Origin: Candidatus Omnitrophota bacterium
Lineage (GTDB): Bacteria > Ratteibacteria > UBA8468 > B48-G9 > DTJG01
Reading direction: 5' to 3'
Assembly: GCA_023819255.1 (NCBI GenBank)
Contig: JAMWBU010000018.1
Span: forward strand, 1 to 37,378
Length of the DNA: 37,378 nucleotides
This document shows positions 16,350-24,190 of the stretch, piece by piece. Positions within the stretch are counted from its first letter, which is position 1, and each line of letters starts with the position of its first letter. The notes beneath the pieces were generated by a model. That model saw only the letters and a program-made list of their open reading frames with translations. It had not been told where the DNA came from and made no database searches. Made by a program: the position numbers and the translations under genes.

Positions 16350-17891
16350 TTATTCATCCCTGTTGCCTTCAAATTCAGGTCCGCCTGCAGCCACAAACCC
16401 ATTGCTTTTCCCGGAGGTATCATTGGAAACCCAGAAAGAGTATAATGAGCTGTTTTTCAGATAGAATTTGATTCTTACCGGCTTTCTTGAAACATCTGAA
16501 AGATTTTCAACATTTTGCCATTTTACTGGCACGCTGGTAGAATTACAGGAAACAGCAATACATCTTTCTTTTGAAAACGGCTGTATGACGTTTCCGTCTC
16601 TATCAATTATTTCAGCGACAATGTAGCCATTTCTTGAATCCACATTTATAAAAAGGTGTTTTCCTGAAAAATTGAGTTTCCTGGTGGTGAGTGTCAACTC
16701 GCTCTCTCCTGCCTCCATTGAAGCAAAACCATCTCTTCTCAAAATCGCGACAGAACTGCTGCATAATTCTGATTTCTGCTTTCCGGTCGCAAATTTCCTT
16801 CCACTTACATAAAAATAAAGCTTATCATTAACAACAAGACAGCATCCTCCCGCGCTCTGGACATTTCCCCAGTTCCAGTCATCCTTATTTTCAGAAACAC
16901 CGATAAACGGCCGCCTATCAGGTCTGTGCCAGAAAAATCCATCCCTGCTGAATCCGGTGCATATCTCGCATATTTTTGGCCTGTCAGATGGTTGACCGCG
17001 CCATATTGAAAAAAGCCCGAGCATTATACTTTCGTATGCGACGCAATCAAGATTATAAAGCTGGCACCTTGTTTTCAAATCGTCCCTTATAAAGTCAAAC
17101 CTGTCAGAACCGATCCAGACAGGAAGTTTTTCAAGCTCCCACATTGAACCATTGATAATATCGGCTGTTTCATGATATCTTCTAAATCTTCCAGGACCAG
17201 CAGGAATAAAATCCCTTACGCTATAAACCCATAATTTTCTGAAAGGATTGTAAAAAACAGTCGTTCTGTCTCCGGTCTTTCCGGTCTGGAGAATTTTGTC
17301 ACTCCAGTGTATTCCGTCTTTTGAAAAATAAACAGAAATTGTTCCTGTGCCTTTTGCTTCCTTCTCAAGTTCGAAAACAAAAAGCTTGTATCGTTTGTTT
17401 TTATCTTTTTCTTCAAGGTCAAGCCAGACGGTTGATGAATCCCGCATTGATGTGTGCACAATGTTTGTTTCGTTGACAATATCAAGAGCTGGTTTTTCCC
17501 ATCTGATCCCATCCTGAGATATTGCATAACATGTGCTTTTGAGAAATCCGCCCATATACCACATCTTGAAAAGTTTTTCCTCAGGATCATACCAGACTCC
17601 GTCGCTGAACACCATTGATGATGGACCTGCAAGCTGGTGGGTGTCATATGTTTTTTCCCACGGCTTATCAGGAACAAGAACCGGGCTGGATGGATGGAGT
17701 TCCGGCCTGTGAAATACTCTTTTCGTTTCGGTTTTTTCAATAAGAAAATCATCAACAAAAAGTTGTCTGCCGACATCTATATTGACTATCTCCGGCGGTT
17801 TGAGCGGTTCGTGCGGTTCAGAAAGGGACTCTAATGAAAGAACGGGTGGCCATTTTTCCGGCATTTTCAGTCCATTATAAAGTATTTCCAT
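16350..17891 (-). CDS. Cytoplasmic beta-propeller glycosidase-like protein (GH43/GH32-like fold)
   Basis: A protein of about 513 residues from ATG 17891 (538 from the upstream ATG 17966, which overlaps the preceding gene by 55 nt). It starts MEILYNGLKMPEKWPP and then NIDVGRQLFVDDFLIE, which is common in cytoplasmic propeller proteins of PVC-type genomes. Propeller blades recur as MVFSDGVWYDPEEKLFKMWY, YFSKDGIHWSD, GFSRDGFFWHRP and NDKLYFYVSGRK. The end (about 450-513) is a beta domain shared with the gene fragment at 1-288. No signal peptide is present. The reaction is not known; the fold fits an arabinanase, fructosidase or inverting hydrolase. It is last in a three-gene group with the UroD-like and jelly-roll genes. 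Confidence 0.78.
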   Translation of the reverse strand: MEILYNGLKMPEKWPPVLSLESLSEPHEPLKPPEIVNIDVGRQLFVDDFLIEKTETKRVFHRPELHPSSPVLVPDKPWEKTYDTHQLAGPSSMVFSDGVWYDPEEKLFKMWYMGGFLKSTCYAISQDGIRWEKPALDIVNETNIVHTSMRDSSTVWLDLEEKDKNKRYKLFVFELEKEAKGTGTISVYFSKDGIHWSDKILQTGKTGDRTTVFYNPFRKLWVYSVRDFIPAGPGRFRRYHETADIINGSMWELEKLPVWIGSDRFDFIRDDLKTRCQLYNLDCVAYESIMLGLFSIWRGQPSDRPKICEICTGFSRDGFFWHRPDRRPFIGVSENKDDWNWGNVQSAGGCCLVVNDKLYFYVSGRKFATGKQKSELCSSSVAILRRDGFASMEAGESELTLTTRKLNFSGKHLFINVDSRNGYIVAEIIDRDGNVIQPFSKERCIAVSCNSTSVPVKWQNVENLSDVSRKPVRIKFYLKNSSLYSFWVSNDTSGKSNGFVAAGGPEFEGNRDE

Positions 17892-17911
17892 TTTCGTTAT
17901 TTTCGCAAAGT

Positions 17912-18955
17912 TCAAAACAGGTTTCTGTTGATTACCCTTGATATCGCGCAAAGATTTTCCTGCCATCTATCTTGGGGGATATCTTCTGTTATTCCGATGA
18001 TTAACCTGGATCCACCTGAGGCATCGATGATTTCCTGCGTTGCATTTTCAATTTTTTCAATTGAATAAAGATGCAAAGAAGATGGAAAGTTTATCCACAA
18101 TATCTTGTCTTTCCACACATCAAACGCTTCTTTGATTGTCATATCTGTGTCTGGCGCAGGAGAAAATGCTTCAATATAATCAAGGCCTGATTTTGCGACA
18201 AGGTCTGCCCAGATTTTATTGTTTCCGTCAAGATGGCATCCAAGAAGTTTCCCATGCCTGTGAAAAACTTCAGCAGCTTCATTGTGATGGGGCAAAACAT
18301 ACTTCTGGTATCTTTCTCTTCCCATAACATTTCCTGTCTCATTTCCTCCAAAGTTTGCAATCAATGCAGGAGATTTTGCGACAATTTCATAAATTTCCAT
18401 CAGCTTTTTTACCTGTATCTCAACGAGTTTTTCAATCTCATCCCTTCTTTCAGCCCATTCAATAGCAAATGTCTCAACGTCCATCCAGCCGATCATAATC
18501 TGATGAAGCGGAGAAGAACCAATTCCTGCCCTCAAAATCACATCTTCTCCAAGCTCCTTTTGCGCTTTAAGAAAGCCATCATAATCAGGTTCATACCTCT
18601 GGTCCTCAATCATCGCGTAAAGTTTCCTGTAATCCTGAGGCCCTTTGAAGATTTTTTCGACTGTCCAGGAGGTAAATCCTGCTGGTTTTGTCAGGTATGT
18701 TAATTCACCGTATTTAGTTTTGATAATGTGCCTGACGAAAGCTGTGCCATTTTCAGTATAAGAACGCGATTCGTAAGAAACATTATTGGAAATCGTTTTG
18801 AAAACAGGATAGTGCCTGTTGACGATACACAGGCCTTCATTCCTTAATTGTCTTTCGACACTGCACTGCGGAATTTTCGACTCATAAATTGTAAAAGGAA
18901 TTTTATCTATCTTTTCACCCTTCAGTACTGCCTCAACCCTTTTTCTCGGTGTCAT
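17912..18955 (-). CDS. UroD/MtaA-superfamily protein in a glycan operon
   Basis: A 347-residue barrel protein of the uroporphyrinogen decarboxylase superfamily from MTPRKRVEAVLKGE, a typical family start, with an AGGGG site (18960-18964) and TATTT before ATG 18955. It is not a heme UroD: it lacks the usual N-terminal RQAGR motif of that enzyme. The methyltransferase relatives MtaA/CmuA bind zinc through H-x-C; here the region reads LLGCHLDGNN, so that motif is changed. GWMDVETFAIEWAERRDEIEKL and GGSRLIIGITEDIP near the end are standard for the uncharacterised branch. It overlaps the upstream gene by 23 nt. A role in moving a methyl group from a methylated sugar is possible but unproven. Confidence 0.85.
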   Translation of the reverse strand: MTPRKRVEAVLKGEKIDKIPFTIYESKIPQCSVERQLRNEGLCIVNRHYPVFKTISNNVSYESRSYTENGTAFVRHIIKTKYGELTYLTKPAGFTSWTVEKIFKGPQDYRKLYAMIEDQRYEPDYDGFLKAQKELGEDVILRAGIGSSPLHQIMIGWMDVETFAIEWAERRDEIEKLVEIQVKKLMEIYEIVAKSPALIANFGGNETGNVMGRERYQKYVLPHHNEAAEVFHRHGKLLGCHLDGNNKIWADLVAKSGLDYIEAFSPAPDTDMTIKEAFDVWKDKILWINFPSSLHLYSIEKIENATQEIIDASGGSRLIIGITEDIPQDRWQENLCAISRVINRNLF

Positions 18956-19661
18956 AAATACCCCTATTGAATTCAATCTCTGCCTCATCAAGCATTACAT
19001 AACCAGATGGAAGCTTTTCTCTGTCAACTTCATAATCCCTTTCTGCCCATCCTTTATAAGGGTCGACATTTTTATCAACTGGCGCAACATTGAGCGGAAA
19101 AAGAACAAAGATTATATCTCCATTGACATTAGCCAGAAGCTTTTCAATGGGTCCTTCTCCATAGGTGTTTTTTCTGTCTTCCCTTGAACCAAGCTGAGTC
19201 CAAAATTTCTGGTCAGGAATAAGGGTGAAGCTCTGTATTGACCAGTCTTTTGTGATTTTTATCGGGTATCCGGTAAAAATCTGATTGACCCATATCTTTC
19301 CTGTATTTCCCTGAACAAGAAGATAAAGATTTGAGCCCTTAAGATCAACTTCGCCTTTTATTTTCAATGTGATCTTCGCGCCAGTAAAATCAGTTGGAAA
19401 ATTGCCATCAACAAATCTATTTCTGTCCGCAACCCTGATTAATGGTTCAGGATTTATGTTCTTATGGCTTGTATGCAGGGCAAAAAGTATATGCAGAAAA
19501 CCCGCTCCAGGGAAACAGTGATTGCAATCAATCCACCACGGACTTTCAGAAATTATTGAGCTATCCTTTATTTCCAGTCGAAAAGCGCCGTTTTTATCCC
19601 ATCCAAGCCAGCCGCCAGGACCATCGTCAAATGTTTCAGTATAGATTATTTTTTCCATCAT
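18933..19661 (-). CDS. Uncharacterised jelly-roll-like (carbohydrate-binding-type) protein
   Basis: A 242-residue protein without a signal peptide. It opens MMEKIIYTETFDDGPGGWLGW, a pattern (FDDGPGGW) common at the start of beta-sandwich domains in PVC-type glycan proteins. Alternating strands follow (KITLKIKGEVDLKGSNLYLL; KITKDWSIQSFTLIP). No catalytic motif is seen. It is first in a three-gene minus-strand group with the UroD-like and propeller genes, so it probably binds or shapes the same substrate. The two first codons are both ATG (19661, 19658); no ribosome-binding site is visible, and a promoter lies 9 nt upstream. Function unknown. Confidence 0.75.
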   Translation of the reverse strand: MMEKIIYTETFDDGPGGWLGWDKNGAFRLEIKDSSIISESPWWIDCNHCFPGAGFLHILFALHTSHKNINPEPLIRVADRNRFVDGNFPTDFTGAKITLKIKGEVDLKGSNLYLLVQGNTGKIWVNQIFTGYPIKITKDWSIQSFTLIPDQKFWTQLGSREDRKNTYGEGPIEKLLANVNGDIIFVLFPLNVAPVDKNVDPYKGWAERDYEVDREKLPSGYVMLDEAEIEFNRGIYDTEKKG

Positions 19662-19670
19662 AATACCATA

Positions 19671-19698
19671 ATTTTACTACCATGTATTAATTTTGCAA
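19671..19698 (-). promoter_or_regulatory. Candidate sigma70 promoter for the jelly-roll/UroD/propeller operon
   Basis: On the minus strand, TTGCAA (19693-19698), a 16-nt spacer and TAAAAT (19671-19676). The -10 box ends 9 nt before ATG 19661, so the leader would be only a few nucleotides. Confidence 0.45.
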
Positions 19699-19731
19699 GC
19701 GCTCTTTTTTTTCTAGTATACACCACAAAAA

Positions 19732-19750
19732 AATACTAACATTTGGTATT
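19732..19750. promoter_or_regulatory. Candidate operator: 19-bp near-palindrome between divergent operons
   Basis: AATACTAA-CAT-TTGGTATT has 8-nt arms with one mismatch and a 3-nt centre, a size typical of dimeric regulator sites. The core ATACYA also occurs at 19663-19668 and 19783-19788 on the plus strand and at 19714-19719 on the minus strand, so the regulator may bind several times across this gap. No regulator gene is adjacent. Confidence 0.4.
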
Positions 19751-19755
19751 GAAAA

Positions 19756-19784
19756 TTGCGAAAAATGTGGCAAGGAATTAAAAT
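19756..19784 (+). promoter_or_regulatory. Candidate promoter of the hexuloisomerase gene, apparently leaderless
   Basis: TTGCGA (19756-19761), a 17-nt spacer and TAAAAT (19779-19784). The next ATG (19792) follows after 7 nt, with no ribosome-binding site. This supports ATG 19792 over the upstream TTG 19756 or ATG 19765. Confidence 0.5.
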
Positions 19785-19791
19785 ACTAATT

Positions 19792-20301
19792 ATGAAAAGC
19801 AAAATCATAAAAGAGATTTCAATCGCAATAAAAGCCATTCCAGATGGCTATGTTAAGCAGCTTATCGATGAAATAAAAAATTCTTCCAGGGTGTTTTTGT
19901 GGGGACTTGGAAGAAGCGGTATGATGGCTCGTGCCTTCGCGATGAGGCTGCGACACCTTGAATTGGAAAGTTACTTTATTGCAGGGTTGTGTCCGCCTGT
20001 CAGAAAAGGTGATCTGTTGATAGTTGTTTCAAAAACAGGCAGGTCAAAAATGCTTCTTCCACCTGTTGAAGCAGCGATAAAATCAAAAGCAAAAACACTC
20101 TGCATAACCACGACAAATAACAAGATTTCCAGGATTTGCAATAAATCCTTAATCCTGAAGCTTCCAGAATCAATCCAGTTTGGTGGTTCTCTTTTTGAAC
20201 AAACAGTTCTTATTTTCTTTGACGAAATAGTTGAGAAATACAGGCAAAAGATGGGCATTTCTTTCGAAAGAATGAAAAGAAATCACGCAAACTGGGAATA
20301 A
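19792..20301 (+). CDS. hxlB: 6-phospho-3-hexuloisomerase-like SIS-domain protein
   Basis: A 169-residue SIS-domain protein that matches 6-phospho-3-hexuloisomerase end to end: RVFLWGLGRSGMMARAFAMRL (here split as WGLGRSGMMARAF and AMRLRHLELES), GDLLIVVSKTGRS (usual ISGSGET), GGSLFEQTVLIFFDEIVEKY, and the C-terminal RNHANWE (usual RHANLE). That enzyme interconverts hexulose 6-phosphate and fructose 6-phosphate in formaldehyde fixation and in archaeal ribose synthesis. Its partner hexulose-6-phosphate synthase (HxlA) is not in the window. VSKTGRS departs from the usual sequence, so the substrate may be a different ketose phosphate. ATG 19792 is chosen from the -10 box and the family start. It is followed 3 nt later by the 20305 gene. 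Confidence 0.85.
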   Translation: MKSKIIKEISIAIKAIPDGYVKQLIDEIKNSSRVFLWGLGRSGMMARAFAMRLRHLELESYFIAGLCPPVRKGDLLIVVSKTGRSKMLLPPVEAAIKSKAKTLCITTTNNKISRICNKSLILKLPESIQFGGSLFEQTVLIFFDEIVEKYRQKMGISFERMKRNHANWE

Positions 20302-20304
20302 CTT

Positions 20305-21963
20305 ATGAAAACAGTTGTTCTTTGCGACAGCAGCGACTTTGTCAGTTATCAAAGATTTGAAAACTCAGTGTTGAACGCCCTTGATTTCTACCAGATTCTT
20401 TTCCAGCCCATAGACATCTCTTATACCCTGATTGATTCTGTTGAACTTGATGATGTTGGTCTTCTGATTATTGCTCAGGAAACAACAGCAAAAAAACTCA
20501 GCAGTACTGACTGGAGAGTAATTTTCAAGCAGGTCTACGCGGGGATGGGCCTTGTAATTTTTGATGGCATGGTAAATTCCTATCAGGGATTGATTTCCCA
20601 GTACACTGGAATACCTGAATTCAAGATTGAGAAAACCTCTGAAATTTTACTCGAAGAATCCTGGATTAATTCCATAGCGGCATCAAAAAAGATACGCGCA
20701 AAAATTCCTGTGTTAATCAATACGCCTTCAGAACTTGACGGGGGCTGGAATATCTTTTTGAGGGACCACAGGTTTAATCCTGTTGGGATGTGGAAAAAAT
20801 ATGGAAAAGGAAAGATTGCCATAATAAGCGTTTCCCAGGGAATATGGCACAAAAGTTGCCTTGGACACACTAATGGCTTTGACAGCGTTTTCTGGCGAAC
20901 GCTTGTGTATACAGCAAGAAAGCCCTTTGTTTTCAAAGCAGTTCCACCTTTTGTCCTGTGCAGAATAAACGATGCTTCGGGACTAACTGAAATTGATTCT
21001 CCTGTAAAAAACTTTGGTTATGTTTCTATTCTCAATGAGGCAGGATTTACTCCGCACATTGGTCTTTGCATCCGCGATATTGCGCAACAATCCATTTCCA
21101 CTATAAGAGAACTTTATTACCAGTCAAAAGCAGAGTTTTCTGCTCATTCCTTCACTAAAAAAGCGGAAAACGCAGACCCATCCATATATCTGGGAAGCGA
21201 TGGCAAGGAGTTTTCTTTCGACCTTCTTAATTCGCACTTTCAGGAGATTGAGGATTTTTTTGTCAGGCTCAACATAGCTCCTGCAAGAACCATCAATGCC
21301 CACAGATCTCAGCTTGGCTATAATGCAATTTCTTTTTTCAAAAATCATAACCAGCTTTTTGCGATGAATCTTTTGAAACCAGGAAGAATTTTTTCTGACG
21401 TGCGCGCTCTTTCGTGGGAACCAAAACCTTTTGGGGTTCAGAATTTTTGCATTGACTACCTTGATGAAAATCAGGCCATCTTTAATGCTGTCTTTCATCC
21501 TGGTAAGATTACTGATTCCGGGGCAGACATTGATTTCTTAAATGGTTCTTCTGAGAGATTTTCTGTTATTTACGCAGCGGAAAAAGGGATTTTTCAGATA
21601 AAAAACGGTCTTGAAAATCTTACCTGCGGATGCCTGATGTTTCATGAAAGAAATCTTGAAGAATTGACCTTTGCGGAGTTTGAGACGATCATTGGCATTA
21701 TAAATTCGGAAATAAGAAAACATCCGCACATATATAAATCATATGACTATGTCGCATCTTATCTGAAAAATCAGCTGGATTCAAAGATTGTCAGAATCCA
21801 GCACAAGGATTCGAATCTTCAGGTAATCATTTCAGGAAAAAGTGCAATGGTCCAGTTTATGTTTTGTTTTCTTGAAGATGGTGAAAACATCATTCAGAAT
21901 TTTCTTGAGATTCCGCCGTTTGAAAAATCCATTGAACTTTCTTACAGGATTCCGAAACTCTAA
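20305..21963 (+). CDS. Uncharacterised protein with amidotransferase-like N-terminus and NodB-like C-terminus
   Basis: A 552-residue cytoplasmic protein. Residues 1-200 resemble a class I glutamine-amidotransferase-like (ThuA-type) Rossmann domain: MKTVVLCDSSDF, GLLIIAQETTAKKL, MGLVIFDGMV and GKGKIAIISVSQGIW. Residues about 205-420 look like a polysaccharide-deacetylase (NodB) barrel: FVLCRINDASGL (metal Asp), VSILNEAGFTPHIGLCI, AEFSAHSFT (His) and RTINAHRSQLGYNA. The last 130 residues are a beta-rich tail. The order suggests a sugar-processing enzyme, but I do not recognise a characterised family. It follows the hexuloisomerase by 3 nt and converges on the TIM-barrel isomerase with a 4-nt stop-codon overlap. 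Confidence 0.7.
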   Translation: MKTVVLCDSSDFVSYQRFENSVLNALDFYQILFQPIDISYTLIDSVELDDVGLLIIAQETTAKKLSSTDWRVIFKQVYAGMGLVIFDGMVNSYQGLISQYTGIPEFKIEKTSEILLEESWINSIAASKKIRAKIPVLINTPSELDGGWNIFLRDHRFNPVGMWKKYGKGKIAIISVSQGIWHKSCLGHTNGFDSVFWRTLVYTARKPFVFKAVPPFVLCRINDASGLTEIDSPVKNFGYVSILNEAGFTPHIGLCIRDIAQQSISTIRELYYQSKAEFSAHSFTKKAENADPSIYLGSDGKEFSFDLLNSHFQEIEDFFVRLNIAPARTINAHRSQLGYNAISFFKNHNQLFAMNLLKPGRIFSDVRALSWEPKPFGVQNFCIDYLDENQAIFNAVFHPGKITDSGADIDFLNGSSERFSVIYAAEKGIFQIKNGLENLTCGCLMFHERNLEELTFAEFETIIGIINSEIRKHPHIYKSYDYVASYLKNQLDSKIVRIQHKDSNLQVIISGKSAMVQFMFCFLEDGENIIQNFLEIPPFEKSIELSYRIPKL

Positions 21964-22775
21964 AGAATTTTTGAAAAAAACTCAATCGCCCTCTTTATGT
22001 CCTGGATCTGTCTTTCTCCTGAGATTTCTCTTTCTATAATGATAGGGCCCTCAAAACCCAAATTTTTCAATCTCCTCAACAATAACGGGAAATTTACCAT
22101 ACCCTGACCAACAGGAACCTCTTTGCCCAGATACTCATCTCTGTTGGGCCATAATCCATCCTTGCCATGGATACTTTTAACATATCTGCCGAATATCTCA
22201 ATAGCGTCTATCGGGTTTGCCTTTCCATAAAGAATGAGGTTTGCCGGGTCAAGGTTTATACCAGTGTTTTCAAGACCGATGTCATTGATTGTTCTTTTCA
22301 GGGTTGAAGGAAGTTCCTGGCCTGTTTCAAAACAAAAAAACTGTCGGTTTGACCTGCACTTTTCAACAAATTCTCTCATCACCGGAATGAATGATTGATA
22401 AACAGGGTCCTGTTCATCGTCAGGGATAAAGCCAACATGAGAAACAATGTATTTTGTCCCGATTTCTCTGACAAAATCGGAAAACTCCAGCGCCAGCTTC
22501 AACCGCTCCGCTCTGAAATCCGGCGCAACAAAACCCATTGTTGCAGGCCCATCTTTGAGATTGAAAATTTGCCCTTTAAAAAGAAGGAACACAGAAAAGA
22601 TTTCAATCTCGTATTGAGCCGCTTTCATTTTTATTTTCAATGGATCAAATAAAGACATATTTTCAGCAATGAAAGACATCTGACATAAAGGAAAATTGAA
22701 CATCCTTACCTTTTGAAAAATCTCATCAAGATTTTCACCTGCGCCAACAATAATACCAAGTTTTGATTTATTCAT
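21960..22775 (-). CDS. Xylose-isomerase-like TIM-barrel sugar isomerase/epimerase
   Basis: A 271-residue AP-endonuclease-2/xylose-isomerase-like barrel. The usual metal ligands are visible as FETGQE (Glu), NLDPAN (Asp), SIHGKDG (His) and IIIERE (Glu). SHVGFIPD gives a further His. Members interconvert ketoses or sugar phosphates such as erythrulose, tagatose or hydroxypyruvate, and the specific sugar is not predictable here. ATG 22775 has an AAGGA site (22782-22786). The gene converges on 20305 and is divergent from the HAD phosphatase; sugar-related context on both sides supports a role in catabolism. Confidence 0.88.
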   Translation of the reverse strand: MNKSKLGIIVGAGENLDEIFQKVRMFNFPLCQMSFIAENMSLFDPLKIKMKAAQYEIEIFSVFLLFKGQIFNLKDGPATMGFVAPDFRAERLKLALEFSDFVREIGTKYIVSHVGFIPDDEQDPVYQSFIPVMREFVEKCRSNRQFFCFETGQELPSTLKRTINDIGLENTGINLDPANLILYGKANPIDAIEIFGRYVKSIHGKDGLWPNRDEYLGKEVPVGQGMVNFPLLLRRLKNLGFEGPIIIEREISGERQIQDIKRAIEFFSKIL

Positions 22776-22861
22776 AACATATCCTTTTTTTCAAGAAAAT
22801 AACATACAATAAGATACCTGATAAAAAATTTTCATGCAAGAGGGTCTCCAGAACGCTAATG

Positions 22862-22870
22862 TGATAAAAT
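22862..22870 (+). promoter_or_regulatory. Extended -10 promoter of the HAD phosphatase gene
   Basis: TGaTAAAAT (TG at 22862-22863, TAAAAT at 22865-22870) with no clear -35. The predicted leader is about 18 nt and contains no Shine-Dalgarno sequence. Confidence 0.4.
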
Positions 22871-22894
22871 ATTTATATTTAACGGTATGTTCCT

Positions 22895-23542
22895 ATGGAA
22901 ATTGAGGCAATCATATTTGATCTTGACGGAGTAATTTTTGATTCAGAGATTTTGCATAAGATCGCGTGGGAAAAAGTTTTTGCAACACGCGGAATCTTTC
23001 TCAACCAGCAGGACTACGAAAAAGGCATTGGAATTTCTGACAGGGATTTTCTAAAAATTCTTGCAGAGCAAAAAAAAGTTCCTGAAGAAATAGATAACCT
23101 GATTTCTGAAAAAAAAAGATGCCTTCTTGAGATTTCATACCAGGCAAAACTGATAGACGGAATAGAAAATTTTATTAAAGAACTGCATCGAGATTTTAAG
23201 CTTGCGGTTGCATCAAACTCTGACAGAGATTTTGTCCTCAATCTTATTGAAAACGCGCAAATTAAATCATTTTTTTCTGCCATAATGGGATTTCAGGATA
23301 TTTCAAAACCAAAGCCAGACCCTGAAATATACCTGAAATGCGCCCGGGCTCTTGGCGCTGCTGCAAATCAATGCGTTGTGATTGAAGATTCTCCAGCAGG
23401 GATAAAAGCGGCAAAAAGCGCTGGAATGAAATGTATTGCGTTTTCAACAAATCTCGAAAAAGACAGGCTTCAAGAAGCGGATTTAATTTTGGAAAAACCG
23501 GATGTTGAGCGGGTGAAAAGGTTTTTTGAATTTTTCAAATGA
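22895..23542 (+). CDS. HAD-superfamily phosphatase/beta-phosphoglucomutase-like protein
   Basis: A 215-residue HAD-IA enzyme. Motif I is FDLDGVIFDSE (Asp9 nucleophile, Asp11), motif II LAVASNSD, motif III SKPKPDPEIY (Lys), and motif IV VVIEDSPAGIKAA. The cap domain between motifs I and II is helical, as in beta-phosphoglucomutase and sugar-phosphate phosphatases. Lacking the mutase-specific arginine check, I cannot say mutase or phosphatase. No ribosome-binding site is visible. It overlaps the TRIC gene by 4 nt (ATGA at 23539), so the two are coupled. Confidence 0.9.
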   Translation: MEIEAIIFDLDGVIFDSEILHKIAWEKVFATRGIFLNQQDYEKGIGISDRDFLKILAEQKKVPEEIDNLISEKKRCLLEISYQAKLIDGIENFIKELHRDFKLAVASNSDRDFVLNLIENAQIKSFFSAIMGFQDISKPKPDPEIYLKCARALGAAANQCVVIEDSPAGIKAAKSAGMKCIAFSTNLEKDRLQEADLILEKPDVERVKRFFEFFK

Positions 23543-24150
23543 CAGAAGAAGCTTATCTCGTTGCTTTAAATATTATCGGACTGATTGCGTTTTCCTTTTC
23601 AGGCGCGATAAAAGCGAGGATTCACGGGCTTGACCTTTTCGGCGTCATAGTGCTTGGATTTTCAACCGCTCTCGGCGGAGGAGCAATAAGGGATGTTATG
23701 GTGCAGAGGATCCCTTTGATGTTGATCGACATAAGCTACGCGATTTTTAGCGCGCTTGGCATCATATCAGCTCTGACGCTGAAAAAAAACATCAATACAG
23801 TAATCTATACAAAGGTTTTTCTTTTTTCTGATGCCATCGGTCTTGCTTCTTTCACTGCGACAGGTTGCATCGTCGCTTATCAGGCAGGTCTTGGCATAAT
23901 AGGCATTATTGTTCTTGGAATGAGCACTGCAATCGGCGGCGGTATTATCAGGGATATTCTTGTAAATGAGATACCTATGGTGTTGAACAGAGAACTCTAT
24001 GCAACATGTTCTTTTGCCGGTTGTATTGTCTTCCGTATGTTCTGCGAAAGCGCTGGAATTCAAATCGCAGCTTATCTTTCAATGTCTGTGGTCTTTATTT
24101 TCCGTCTTTTCGCAATCATATTTAAGTGGAACCTGCCAAGATTTTCCTGA
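23539..24150 (+). CDS. TRIC-family (UPF0126) cation channel
   Basis: A 203-residue membrane protein with about six helices and the family's internal repeat: ALGGGAIRDVMVQRIPL in the first half and AIGGGIIRDILVNEIPM in the second. Members form trimeric potassium channels in bacteria; UPF0126 proteins have also been linked to glycine uptake. It overlaps the HAD gene by 4 nt. A weak -10-like TAAAAT at 24167-24172 and an AGGAG site belong to the tyrS gene downstream. Confidence 0.9.
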   Translation: MTEEAYLVALNIIGLIAFSFSGAIKARIHGLDLFGVIVLGFSTALGGGAIRDVMVQRIPLMLIDISYAIFSALGIISALTLKKNINTVIYTKVFLFSDAIGLASFTATGCIVAYQAGLGIIGIIVLGMSTAIGGGIIRDILVNEIPMVLNRELYATCSFAGCIVFRMFCESAGIQIAAYLSMSVVFIFRLFAIIFKWNLPRFS

Positions 24151-24190
24151 AAACCTTGCTTTGAGGTAAAATAATAACACAGGAGCTATT

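Noticed and set aside
16350-17966. ATG 17966 as the start of the propeller protein
   Set aside because: It would overlap the UroD-like gene by 55 nt with no ribosome-binding site; ATG 17891 gives a family-like start. This choice is not certain.
17912-18955. Heme-pathway uroporphyrinogen decarboxylase
   Set aside because: It lacks the N-terminal RQAGR-type motif and sits among glycan genes; no other heme gene is near.
21808-21830. tRNA T-arm-like sequence (GATTCGAATC)
   Set aside because: It lies inside the 20305-21963 coding region and lacks the other tRNA arms.
24143-24172. Promoter of tyrS
   Set aside because: TAAAAT at 24167-24172 is plausible but the -35 (TTTCCT) is poor, so it is not listed as a feature.
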